Notes: generated from the sequence alone by a model not told the origin. Positions 19,833 to 30,393 are shown, counted from the stretch's first letter. The stretch: DNA of 32,681 nt from Chara braunii (GCA_003427395.1 BFEA01000073.1:916974-949654), one strand, 5' to 3'. Translations and numbers: made by a program.

Positions 19833-20040
19833 GTTCAAGAAAAGAGGAAAAAGAAAAGAAAAGAAAAAAGAAAAGAAAGAAAAGACAAAAGAGCACTAAC
19901 GGTAAAAAACGGTCACCTAAGGTGATGCATTTGTGACCAGATTCATTCTGGCATATGTCGGTTACAAAGTATCTTGATTTTCTCTTGATTTTGCAGAGAA
20001 AATCGAGAAAAATCAAAGCCTCATGCAACCGAAATACAAC

Positions 20041-20370
20041 GGATTGCATGGGGGGGGGGAAACACATGTCTTATGTGCATCCGGAGCCAAAATGGAGACC
20101 GGATGCGCTTGGGAGTTGACCGTTTCTTTTTCTTTGGGTTGAGGGCTAATTGTGGGGCATTGGGGTTAGGGAATTGACCCCTATTGCAGTCCGAGTTGCA
20201 ATGGACTACATGGGGAAGGGAAAACACATGTTTTAGGTGCATCCGGAGTCAGTATTGAGCCCGGATGCACTTGGGAATTTAACGCTTCATTTTCTTTTAG
20301 TGTGGGGCAAGTTGTGGGGCTGTGGGACTAGGGAAATAACCATGATTGCAATCCGAGAAATAACGGGTTG
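20041..20370 (+). repeat. 162-bp tandem repeat, two copies
   Basis: Starts at 20041, 20203 and (partial) 20365 share GGAYTRCATGGGG. Each full copy has AAACACATG, a stem GCATCCGG/CCGGATGC (perfect in both copies), GCRCTTGGGA, TTTCTTT and a TTGCARTCCG hairpin at its end. The copies differ in many loop positions but keep the stems. Confidence 0.8.
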
Positions 20371-20755
20371 CATGGGGATGCCTAGGCTAAGGGAAAATAA
20401 GCCACGGCGAGCCAAAAAGGCTAGAGAGAAGTGATTTCGGCGCGAGGCAAGAAAAAGACGGTAAACGGCAACCGCGAGATGAGATCGCGCGACCGAGAAC
20501 AATCGGCACACATGCGGCACCTAAGGAAGGGAGATTGGAACCACCGAAGGCAAGGAGGTCCCAAAATAAAAATGTGATGCCGTCCGGGACGTTGGGGACT
20601 AAGTGAGCCCAAATAATAATAGTTGAAGAATGGGGCGTGCGCCGGCGGGACTACTGGCGGAACAAGAAAACGGGACTAGTGTAGAGAAAGTGGCGGGGAC
20701 TTGGGATGTCCCAAGGGAACCATGCGCCAAGGCAAAAAATAGTCGCGTGAGCAAA

Positions 20756-21290
20756 CGGCGCCGCCAAGATCGAGGATCTTGACGGTGGAAAATGTTAGCG
20801 TCACTAGTGCAAGCACTAGTAGGGACAAGTGGGGGAGTCATGAAAAATGAAGTACTGGTGTTGGGAGGGCTACCTAGCAGTCCGAGATATCACGGACTAG
20901 CTAGGCATGAGAAAATAGAGCCTCAAGGGGCTCAACATGAGAAAAAGGCTGCCCAAAGAAAATCGGAGCAAAGAGGGCTCAAAATTCGGCTAACGGAGGC
21001 AAAATGGAGCCCCCTAGGAGTATGGGGGTGCCATTATGGTAATCCAAGATATAACGGATAACTGACAACCACAAATCTGGCCATAGATGAAGATCTATGG
21101 CCTAGAAAAAGGCTCAACAGCTGTTTGACACTTGTCACAACAGAACTAAAAGAAAAAGAAAGGAAAATGAGAGAAAATTGAGGGAGAATGAGACAAAAGG
21201 GGAGAAAAGAGTGGAGGGGAATATGCTGGCCTATTAGGACCTGCACAGTAGGGACAGGCAGGTCCCAACTGTGACCTCATCCCTCCTAGA
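20756..21290 (+). repeat. Hairpin-rich direct repeat, copy B
   Basis: Collinear with copy A (19341-19900). Additional perfect stems here are ACTAGTGC/GCACTAGT at 20803-20820 and GGCCATAGAT/ATCTATGGCC at 21079-21102. Confidence 0.65.
21079..21102. repeat. Hairpin GGCCATAGAT / ATCTATGGCC
   Basis: Perfect 10-bp stem with a GAAG tetraloop, 21079-21088 and 21093-21102, one of the tightest in the region. Confidence 0.87.
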
Positions 21291-21312
21291 ATGGGGGAGG
21301 GCAATCCGGCTT

Positions 21313-21345
21313 GTAGAGATATGGCCCTTGGGGACATATCTCCAC
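21313..21345. repeat. Hairpin TTGTAGAGATATG / CATATCTCCACAA
   Basis: Arms of 13 bases with a single G-T pair around an 11-base loop. This is followed by smaller perfect stems AGATCTGA/TCAGATCT at 21416-21433 and GGCCTACC/GGTAGGCC at 21711-21729. Confidence 0.8.
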
Positions 21346-21841
21346 AAAATCTGAATTAAAAAGAGAAAAATGAGAGAAAATGCAAGGATGAGCTGACCGT
21401 TTTTTTGTGGGTCATAGATCTGAGATCAGATCTCGTGGTGGAGAAGAACTACCCGTTTTTTGCGGGCCAGCTCAAAACGGCTAGCTCCGGAATGAGTTAG
21501 CAACCCAAAATGGAAAGAAACAAAAGAGGAAAAAAGACAAAAACGTGCATTTGGCCCAAAAAGAGAGCCAGATGCAACAAAAGTTGAAAAATTGAACTTA
21601 GGGGCCAAAATTTAAGCAAGGGCTACTTGGGGGTAGCCCGGAATATTGCTGGCCTTAGATCTCAGCCAGATCCAAGGTTGAGAATGCACCGCCACATGGA
21701 AAAATATCTCGGCCTACCCAAGGTAGGCCAAAATAAAAAAACGTCGAGAAAAAGGCCTTTCAGGTAAGGCTGTCCCTTGGGCCTTTGGACTCAAAGGGGC
21801 AGCATTTTTCAAAGGGTATGAGGCTTGAAGAGGCCCAAGGA

Positions 21842-21874
21842 GCAGTCCGAGTTGGTACCAACCACTCGGACTGC
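21842..21874. repeat. Long member of the TCCG/CGGA hairpin module
   Basis: GCAGTCCGAGT and ACTCGGACTGC form an 11-bp stem whose loop itself contains TGGTACCA. It is located about 165 bases before the TATA box. Confidence 0.85.
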
Positions 21875-22006
21875 ATGTACCTGGCCAAAATGAGGCCCAG
21901 ATGCCTCCGGAAAGGCCTACTGGCGAAAATTGGTCATGAGGGTACCTCGGTTCACCATGGGGCACATGGGGAGGCTCATGGGCTGGCCAAAGCACTGTGC
22001 CCAGCC

Positions 22007-22013
22007 TATATAA
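22007..22013 (+). promoter_or_regulatory. TATA box candidate
   Basis: TATATAA within CCTATATAAG, preceded by GC-rich stems and followed about 30 bases later by an ACACTCCCATTTGC stretch where transcription could start. No convincing ORF follows; downstream are a (TTC)n run and satellites. It could be the promoter of an LTR or of a noncoding transcript. Sequence-only evidence, so modest confidence. Confidence 0.4.
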
Positions 22014-22450
22014 GTTGGGGATTCAGTCCGCTACACTCCCATTTGCATGAGGAGTGCCCATGCTGCTGAGATGAGCCCATGGGAGCACTACACTCACACA
22101 GAGTGAGGAGAGGGGAACCCCTGCCAGTTTGAGAGGTCTAGAGGAGACTTTGGGCTAGTGTGTGGAACTCTAGAGGCTGGTGGTAGTAAGGAGGGTGATC
22201 CGTCATAACCCCCTGGCTGTGAGGAAGAAGGTAAGGCTAGAGAGAGTCTTATGAGCCCTCCTAGACGGGAGGACTCCATAGTCATAGTTGTGGCAGCTTG
22301 ATTGCAACTCAGTAGAGACTAAGAACGCGGAGTGAGAAGGGTTTGAGGAAGGAGGGAGCCATAGCCAGGAGAAGGAGAAGATATCATCAAAGGTGGAGCT
22401 TCCCTCGCAGGACACTAAGGAGGTGAGTGGAGGGAAGAAAATTCCCCCCC
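22014..22450. other. Possible transcribed leader, no supported gene
   Basis: Between the TATA box and the TTC run I see no ORF with recognisable content. A GAGTGCCCATG / CCATGGGAGCAC imperfect inverted repeat lies at about 22050-22090. Confidence 0.4.
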
Positions 22451-22580
22451 TTCTTCTTCTTCTTCTTCTTCTTCTTCTTCTTCCTCTCCTTCTTCTTCTT
22501 CTTCCTCTTCTTCTTCTTCTTCCCCCTCTCCTTCTTCTTCTTCTTCTTCTTCTTCTTCTTCTTCTTCTTCTTCTTTTTCT
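22451..22580. repeat. (TTC)n microsatellite
   Basis: About 130 bases of TTC with CTC and CCC interruptions. It produces artificial poly-Leu, poly-Phe, poly-Lys and poly-Arg frames on both strands. Confidence 0.95.
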
Positions 22581-22739
22581 CATCTCCTTCATCTTCCTCC
22601 TTTTCCCCTTCCTCCTCTTGTTCTCCCAATGAACTCTCATCTACATTTCCTCTTTCTCCTTCTTCATCATCTCTCTCTACATCGGAACTTCCCAAAGCTC
22701 AGAGCAAGTAGTAGGGGGCTTGAACACTAACAAAGACCT

Positions 22740-23940
22740 TCTCATAGTCCACTCCTTCACTTCCATGTGAATCGCCACTCCCGCCCCTTGTGTTTTCATG
22801 CTTTTGGGTGAGTTCCACTCACTGTACTCTCACTTTCTCTCCATCTCTTCACTTGGGAGCAAATCGCAATTCTTAGTTTGGCTTATACTAGTGTTTTGAT
22901 GATGATTACTCCTTGTTTTGTCTGTTTTTCCACTCCCATGTGCAGCGTCACTTTCCCCCTTGTGTTTTCATGCTTTTGGGTGAGTTTCACTCACTCTACT
23001 CTCACTTTCTCTCCATCTCTTCACTTGGGAGTAAATCACAATTCTTAGTTTGGCTTGCACTAGTGTTTTGATGATGATTACTCCTTATTTTGTCAGTTTA
23101 TTCCACTTCCATGTGCAGCGTCACTTTCCCTCTTGTGTTTTCATGCTTTTGGGTGAGTTTCACTCACTGTACTCTCACTTCCACTCCATCTCTTCACGTG
23201 GGAGTAAATCACAATTCTTGGTTTGGCTTGTACAAGTGCCTTGATGATGATTACTCCTTGTTTAGTCTGTTTTTCCACTCCCATGTGCAGCGCCACTTTC
23301 CCCCTTGTGTTTTCATGCTTTTGAGTGAGTTTCACTCATTCTACGCTCATTTTCTCTCCATCTCTTCACTTGGGAGCGAATCTCAATTCTTAGTTTGACT
23401 TGTACTAGTGTTTTGATGATGATTACTTCTTATTTAGTCTGTTTTTCCACTCCCATGTGCAGCGTCACTTTCCCCCTTGTGTTTTCATGCTTTTGAGTGA
23501 GTTTCACTCACTCTACTCCCACTTTCTCTCCATCTCTTCACTTGGGAGCAAATCACAATTCTTAGTTTGACTTGTACTAGTATTTTGATGATGACTTCTC
23601 CTTGTTTAGTCTGTTTTTCGACTCCATGTGCAGCGCCACTTTCCCCCTTGTGTTTTCATGCTTTTGGGTGAGTTCCACCCACTCTACACTCACTTTCTCT
23701 CCATCTCTTCACTTGGGAGCAAATCACAATTCTGGGTTTGGCTTGTGCTAGTGTTTTGATGATGATTACTCCTTGTTTAGTTTGTTTTTCCACTCCCCTG
23801 TGCAGCGCCACTTTCCCCCTTGTGTTTTCATGCCTTTGGGTGAGTTTCACCCACTCTACTCCCACTTTCTCGCCATCTCTCCACTTGGGGGCAAGTTGCA
23901 ACTCTGTGGCTTACTAGAATTAGAGTTTGGATGATCCCTT
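22740..23940 (+). repeat. 172-bp satellite, seven copies
   Basis: The phrase TGTTTTCATGC(C/T)TTTG starts at 22791, 22963, 23136, 23308, 23480, 23651 and 23823, spacing 171-173. Each unit continues with GTGAGTT, CACTCACT, CTCCATCTCTTCAC, TGGGAG, AATTCTTAGTTTG, TTTTGATGATGATTACTCCT and CCATGTGCAGCG. Copies are similar but not identical. The unit is close to nucleosomal length and in the size class of many centromeric or heterochromatic satellites, though only seven copies are seen. Confidence 0.92.
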
Positions 23941-23959
23941 CCACATGATCATGTTCCGA

Positions 23960-25165
23960 TCCTCACTTGGCTGATCAAGTTCTCATAGTTTCACTCTCAC
24001 TTGTCAAGTTCATGCTTTTGATGTGTTCGGGTTCTCATTTGATGTTCAAGTTCTTATGTGTATGTGCTTCCTCTCTCGCTTGTCAAGTCCAGACTTTGGT
24101 TATGTTCCGGTTCTCATTTGCTGTTCAATTTCTCATGTGTGTGCTTTCTCTCTCACTTGTCAAGTTCATGCTTTGGTTGTGTTCCGGTTCTCGTTGCTGT
24201 TCAATTTCTCATGTGTGTGTGCTTCCTCTCTCACTTGTCAAGTTCATGCTTTGGATGTGTTTCGGTTCTCATTTGCTGTTCAATTTCTAACGAGTATGCT
24301 TCCACTCTCACTTGTCAAGTTCATACTCTTGGTTGTGTTTCAGTTCTCATTTGCTGTTCAATTTCTCATGTGTGTGTGCTCCCTCCCTCACTTGGCAAGT
24401 TGATGCTTTGGTTGTGTCCCGGTTCTCATTGCTGTTCAATTTCTCATGGGTGTGCTTCCACTCTCACTTGTCAAGTTACTCTTGGTTGTGTTCTGGTTCT
24501 CATTTGCTGTTAAATTTCTTATGTCTGTGCTTCCTCTCTAACTTGTCGAGTTCATGCTCTTGGTTATGTTTCGGTTCTTAGTCGCTGTTCAATTTCTCAT
24601 GTGTGCGTGCCTCCTCTTTCACTTGTCAAGTTCATGCTTTGGTTGTGTTCCGGTTCTCATTTGCCGTTCAATTTCTCATGTGTGTGTGCTTCCTCTCTCA
24701 CTCGTCAAGTTCATGCTCTTGGTTGTGTTTCGGTTCTCATTTGCTGTTCAAATTCTCATATGTGTGTGCTTCTTATCTCACTTGTCAAGTTCATGCTTTG
24801 GTTGTGTTCCGACTCTCAATTGCTGTTCAATTTCTCATGTGTGCGTGCTTCCTCTCTCACTTGTCAAGTTCATGCTTTGGATGTGTTGCGGTTCTCATTT
24901 GCTGTTCAATTTCTCATGTGTGGTTCCATTCTCACTTGTCAAGCTCATGCTCTTGATTGTGTTTTGGTTCTCATTTGCTGTTCAATATCTCATGTGTGTG
25001 TGCTTCCTCTCTCACTTGTCAAGTCCATACCTTGGTTGTGTTCCGGTTCTCACTGTTGTTCAATTTCTCATGAGTGTGTTTGCACTCTCACTTGTCAAGA
25101 TCATACTCTTGGTTGTGTTCCGGTTCTCATTTTGCTGTTCAACTCCCCTTGTGCTTGCTTGATGT
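23960..25165 (+). repeat. 78-bp satellite, about 15 copies
   Basis: The marker TTGTCAAGTTCATGC starts at 24001, 24080, 24157, 24235, 24312, 24392, 24468, 24543, 24623, 24702, 24782, 24861, 24936, 25016 and 25092. Spacing is 75-80. The unit continues with TTTGGTTGTGTTCCGGTTCT, CATTTGCTGTTCAATTTCTC, ATGTGTGTGTGCTTCCTCTC. As 78 is 26 codons, long open frames (up to 216 codons at 24601-25251) pass through by chance; I do not call them genes. The array abuts the 172-bp satellite. Confidence 0.92.
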
Positions 25166-25969
25166 TCAGTCCCACTCCCCCCTGTGCTCTAATCGAATTA
25201 CCGCTCGCTCTCACCCCCCCCCCCAGTGTTCTATTTGAACGCGGTAATTAAAAGGTAGGTAGGGGCCTGTTTTTCAACTATTTGAACCACTGCTGTTGCT
25301 TCTGTTGCTGATAGTTGTAGGACCACGGTTGCTGCTAAGGTCTGGCCAATCCAGACCGCTGCTACTGCAAGAAAAGTTAAGTGGCCAACCGCCCGGTGCA
25401 AGGCCGCTCCGAAAACAGCAAACGGGCCAATATGACCCGGGGGCACGCCAATGACAACCTTGTCAAAACTGGGGGATGAGGCCTGAAACTTCTCAGACCT
25501 CATACCCTAGGCATAAACAGATGGCCTGCCCACCCGGCAGGCCATCGGAGTCCGTTTTTCTGAAAAATCAGAAAACAAACTTCCCCGAACTGTTCGCCTT
25601 GAAGGCGGACGACGCCCAAAACAGGCAAGTAGGGCCAAACGATGTCGGAATCACGCCAAACTTTGCAGGGGCCCTCCCTGTGATACAGGGAGAGGGCCCA
25701 CCAAGTTTGGATTGATTCTGAGGTCGTTTAGGGTAGGAAACACAGATCTGGGTTTTCCGGGTCTCCATACTTGGTCAAAAATGGCAAAACGGCAAAAATG
25801 CCGAAATCTACAATCTGCAAATTCTGCGATTTTTTTTTAACTGTGTTTTCTGCAGATCCGTGTTTTTCCTGCGTATTGGCTGTAGAAGTAGTGCTGCAAG
25901 TCTGAGATTTGTATCCGGGGCTAGGGATAACGTAGAAGGACGAGCCCGGCCTCTTAGAGTGGGAGACAA
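25166..25969. other. Unassigned sequence with strong hairpins
   Basis: No gene. A perfect 11-bp stem GATGGCCTGCC/GGCAGGCCATC with a CACCC loop is at 25520-25546. A larger imperfect inverted repeat is centred near 25683 (GGGCCCTCCCTG with CAGGGAGAGGGCCC, extended by CCAAACTTT/AAGTTTGG). In style it resembles the 19.4-22 kb hairpin region. Confidence 0.55.
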
Positions 25970-26395
25970 CGTCGACCACCTCACCCCTTCTCCCTCCTCC
26001 GTCATCTTCACCCGCCCACCATAGCCAACCACCTCAACCCTTCTTCGTCCTTCATCTTCTTCACCCGTCCACCATAGCTGACCACCTCAACCCTTCTCCC
26101 TCCTCCGTCAACTTCACCCGTCCACCATAGCCAACCACCTCAACCCTTCTTCCTCCTCCATCATCTCCACCCGCCCACCATAGCCCACCACCTCAACCCT
26201 TCTTCCTCCTTTATCTTCTCCACCCGTCCACCATAGCTGACCACCTCAACCCTTCTCCCTCCTCCGTCATCTCCACCTGCCCACCATAGCCAACCACTTC
26301 AACCCTTCTTCCTCCCCCATCATCCTCAACCATCCACCATGGCCAACCACCTCAACCTTTCTTCCTCCTTCATCTTCTTCGCCCATCCACCATAG
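25970..26395 (-). repeat. 53-bp minisatellite array, right locus
   Basis: The reverse complement of the same unit as at 9640-10310. Markers CCATAG at 26019, 26072 and 26125 give an exact 53-base period, and about eight units are present. It directly adjoins the reverse-transcriptase N-terminal half at 26396. Confidence 0.92.
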
Positions 26396-27790
26396 GGAGA
26401 AGAGGATGAGGCACCGATTTTCTCCTTATCAAATGAACAAGAGAAGGATCCATCTCGGCGTACCCTGCATTTCACCAAACTGCCCTCCTTCTTGGAGTTC
26501 GCCATTTTGAATGCTACTTCCGTAAAGAATGGTACAACAGGTGAGAGGCTATCTTCCGATGTGTCTATGGGAATAGTCTCAAAACATCTAGTAATGTCAG
26601 CGGAAAAAACTGAAAATACTTTGCTTGGGATGTTGTAGCAGTAATCTTGAACTGAGTCTACAGCCCACCAGATGGATGTGTGAAACCCATGAAAATGCTT
26701 CAATCCATCAGTGATTTCTTTGCAACGAGCCATGACAAAAGGGCATAGGCATTTCAAGATAGTGTCGCACAAGCGAGCAACCGGAGTAAGGAAGGACAGT
26801 GAGGCATTGGTAATCCAGCGAAATGCCAACTTGTGGGGTTTGTAAAGGGCCATTAGATACGGGAGCTTCTTAGGGCCGGGCAATAAGGTGGGGAACAACT
26901 CATAAAGGGAAGACAACGCTTTATCCAGAATTTCGTTCGCAGTTACGGAGATCGACACGAAATCCTTGCTACTAAGTTGATCCAGTGCCAGTTTCCTTAT
27001 GAGATGAATGCAAACGAAAGGCGTGGTGTTAGCAGATTTGTCAGTCCCTGCAATGTACAGGCGTTTTGGGTATCCATTACACCAGGAAGTTCCTGATGTT
27101 TTTTCATTCGTAGGAAGCCCAATTGAGTTCGCAATTCTTTAGACACAAACTCTGATGCCCTCGATAGCATATCATTGGTGATAAGCATTTTGCTACCTAA
27201 AAAAGAGTGGATAGTTCGCCAAACTTTAAAATATTCGTGAAAGGCAACATGGGGGTTGTGAGGCGTATGGGAATGTGATTCATACCCATAGAGATAAGCT
27301 CACTCAGTTTAGGAAGAGCTGAGATCCCTGGGTCCAAGGAGAGGATATGGGAGGAAGAAGAAGAGAAGGGTTGGGCCATGCCACTAGTGCAGGGATGGTG
27401 AAATGGAAAAAATCTTTTTGTGCAGCACAAACAAGAGGTAAATTTCCCACAAAAATATACCCATTCATCCAAATTGAAGTCACGAAACACAGAAGCTGAC
27501 ATGTGCAAAATATTCTCCAAAGAGCACATATATGTCCATCCGATGACAATAAGAGACAGTAATTCACTGGCCTCGTGAGGAAAGAAAAAATCCACAGCCC
27601 GTTCAAGGATACATCTGAAGTGGACAGTATCCATGATCCTGCTCGTGTACAAGATATGCACAAAGCACTCCTTCTTTTCTGCTGGAGACTTCTGCCACTT
27701 AACTCGGCCAGCGGGGTCACGAGTCATGAACCCCCTCTCCTCCTCCGAACTATCCTGTACACATAGCGACACGCACATCCCAACAATCAT
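26396..27790 (-). pseudogene. Reverse transcriptase, N-terminal half (Penelope-like type)
   Basis: The minus strand 27790 to 27197 opens with an N-terminal region that has a Cys/His cluster (CLCCTKRFFPFHHPC). It ends in ISMGMNHIPIRL, resembling the GLNFIPTP-type block of the family. After frame breaks near 27197 and 27050 come YIAGTDKSANTTPFVC, the expected ADK-like block, and LPYLMALYKPHKLAFRWI. WWAVDSVQDYC and motif A, FSADITRCFETIPID, with the catalytic Asp codon at 26598-26596, follow. Coding gives way to the 53-bp minisatellite after KEKIGASSSS. Motifs B and C are absent here but match the plus-strand half at 10311-11126. With at least two frame breaks and no 3' half, this copy is dead. 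Placement in the Penelope-like group is from remembered motif order. Confidence 0.7.
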
Positions 27791-27968
27791 TAGAACTTGA
27801 AGAGCGATGTCTTGGCGAGCCCAAGACCCCTCGGGGTCCTCCTTAACGGCTTGCTGCAGATAGAGGCTTGCCCATCATCTTGGATAGTGATGGAGGAAGA
27901 CGAAGGGGTGCCAAGGTCTGATCGAGTGGACAAGTCCTCCACCGGTGTTTGGCTGCCATCTTGTACGG
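27791..27968 (-). other. Open leader-ORF junction of right element
   Basis: The minus-strand frame 28047 to 27790 starts inside the 2.3 kb block and crosses its edge. It ends just before the reverse-transcriptase ORF. It is Ser/Thr-rich with no domain, and may be the start of the element protein in another frame. Confidence 0.35.
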
Positions 27969-30238
27969 GCGACAAAACAACCAGACCAAGTGCAGCCATG
28001 GTCAAACCTAGGGATCGACATACTAAGATCTCGTCATGCAACACCATTCCCTCTCAGAAATGAGGGTATTCCGATGGTACCAAATCTGCATTACACGAGT
28101 AAAGAACAGTTCCGCCGACATTTACTTCCACACCCATCTCGAACACTGCCGGAAGCCTTGGGCCATCCTCGACATCGAACCTTAGACCACCTCATGCGAG
28201 TAAGCCCCCTCGACATCCACACCACCCGTCATTAGAAAACACACATAATCGTATACCATATCCTCCTATCCGTAATCACCAACTCTCTAAAACATTGTAC
28301 TCCTTCAGGGCATAAGAATTGAAAACCACAGGGTTTCCATATTAGGACACGTCACGACGAGAGAGTGCCAAATCAATCGATCCGTCATCGGGAACACAAC
28401 AGATATGACCCGTATGCTACTCCATAGTTGAAAAATGCTGCCAGAGGAATATCATAGCAATTACGAGAAAAAAAAGCACATGGAGCCATAGCCAAAAGGA
28501 CGCCGCGATCATACTAAAAATACATGAAGCAGGGAGAGCAGGCAAATTCGTCGGGCAAATGGAAGTTTGCTGGGAGCAAGCAGACCATATAGCAAATAGC
28601 ATTAGGCCGATAACGAGGGAATGAAGGAGAGCAAGGATAAAGAAGGGGGCGCATAGAAAGTGGATAAGTGGCAGAAAACGGTTGCTAGGAATAACCATGA
28701 TTTCCATTTCGAGGAGAGTCAACCAATACTAGCATTAGCAAAAAACATTACGCCTTGCACCATCTGGAGTATGGGGAAGCGGTCGTCAGATTCCGGCAAC
28801 CGTTGACGAAATGCAGTGACCGGATCGACTGATGATCCGAAAACGACAAGAAGCCGAGGTACGACATAAAGGAAAGTCCGATGACGAATGCCATGAGGAC
28901 CAAGCTTAGAAAATCCATGCTGTTGTGCAACCTTGGTCACTTCACTAGTTGTCCAAATGTGAAGTATTCAAAAGACCCTACAACCATCATCAAGGAACAT
29001 ACACAAGACAGACATACCAGCGAAGGTTGAGGGGACACAACAGGACATCACTAGTAAATAAGAAATGCTAAACCACTAGTGAGTTATCATTAATCATAAA
29101 GAATGAACAACAAAAAAAACAGTGAGAAGATGAAAGGTCCCAATGCAGTCATGCGGCTCCAAAGTGTCGACAAATGTTTAAGAGGGTGATGGAACTCGCT
29201 CTTAAGTACTTTTCACCAGCCTCCATCATGGTGGCTCTTTAGAGAACTAAACCTCCCACATATCGTATTGAAAGGGACATGAACCATTAACGGGCATAGC
29301 CCAGACTCCATAGACAAAGTAGGAGATAGGGAGGGGCAAAAAAAGAAAGAAGAAATTATTCTCATTCATTCACCATGGTGGAACACTACCGGACGGGGGG
29401 AGGTTTGGGGGTGGGAGGGGGGACAAAAAGGACGTAGATTGCTTTACCGCTCCATGCGCCATACGGTGTAGCCCCAACGATTCCAAGTAGCAATGCGAAA
29501 AACCACCCTGTACGCTCCTACTGATGGGCAAAGTAGCCCAACACAAAGCCTGGTGAGTCCTTTCGACACCTGGGTTCTTGTATAGCGATGGAAGGGGCAC
29601 AGACTCACATCATGAGGTGGGCGCCAAGAGTGAAAAAAAGTGTTTCTTGGTTCACTGCAAAGTCAGGTGGTCATCGATGGCGGATCGTGCAAGAGCGCCA
29701 TAATCAGCCATCAGAGTTGATAATCTCATGCGTAGGTGTGTGTGGCTTGGGCTAGAAAACTGTCAAATAATGGGAGTACCTAGCGCAAGCACATACGCCT
29801 CACAATCGGAAAAACGCTTCGGCCGAAGACAGAGGGATAATGGCATTGATTGCCTGGTTTTTATCGTGAGTTTAAACACCAGAGCACAGTCGTAATAATG
29901 GGTTGGGTTCACAGAGTAACTCCAGTATTGGGACCGGAGGGAAAACCTGGGCCGCGTAGGGGCATATTTCAGGTTAGTCCCCATCCCGGCTGACCAAATA
30001 TGGGACCATACTCACAATACGTGCCTCGTCGGGTGACCTCCACACGTAATGGGCCGAAACAGGCCCAAAGGTCCAATAAGGCAGATTCTCGGGGTTTTGT
30101 TTCATAAAACATTTTATTTGATAATAAGGTCCGTGACGGTATCCCCCCTTTTTCTTAAATACAGAAAAAGGTACCTTGCGGAAAATATAGAAGGGTTGTT
30201 AGCAGTCATAAAAAGTTATTTTATTTTTATATCTTTAT
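27969..30238 (-). mobile_element. 2.3 kb element leader, right inverted copy
   Basis: Inverted copy of 13145-15425. Here it leads, on the minus strand, directly towards the reverse-transcriptase N-terminal half, which shows that the block is the 5' part of the element. On its outer side are an A-rich border, CTCATTTAT, a (CA)n run and the (GATT)n cassette. Confidence 0.68.
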
Positions 30239-30314
30239 TTTTTTTATTTTTTTTTTAATTTTTTTTTTTTTTAATTTTTTTTTTACTTTTACTTTTATTT
30301 TTATTTTTATAAAT

Positions 30315-30358
<44 letters not shown>

Positions 30359-30393
30359 AGCGGGCGGGCGGGGGGTTTGGAGACCCCTCCTCC

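Larger units (their letters stand above)
19341..19900 (+). repeat. Hairpin-rich direct repeat, copy A
   Basis: Copy A shares an ordered set of landmarks with 20756-21290: TCAAGATCGAG near the left end, AAAATGTTAGC, a TCCG/CGGA hairpin, GAAAATCGGAG, GGAGACT/GGAGCC words and a second TCCG/CGGA hairpin. CTAGAAAA-GGC, TTGA-ACTTG, a purine run, and the stem AGTAGGGAC/GTCCCTACT at 19809-19832 complete the set. The copies are clearly diverged but collinear, about 1.4 kb apart. They could be internal repeats of the gag element's 3' region or an old tandem duplication. Confidence 0.65.

Noticed and set aside
22203-22711. Poly-Arg, poly-Lys, poly-Leu and poly-Phe frames
   Set aside because: They are translations of the (TTC)n microsatellite.
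24554-25251. Overlapping plus-strand frames of 151-216 codons
   Set aside because: They are read-through of the 78-bp satellite. Unit lengths vary without keeping frame, and three frames are open at once.
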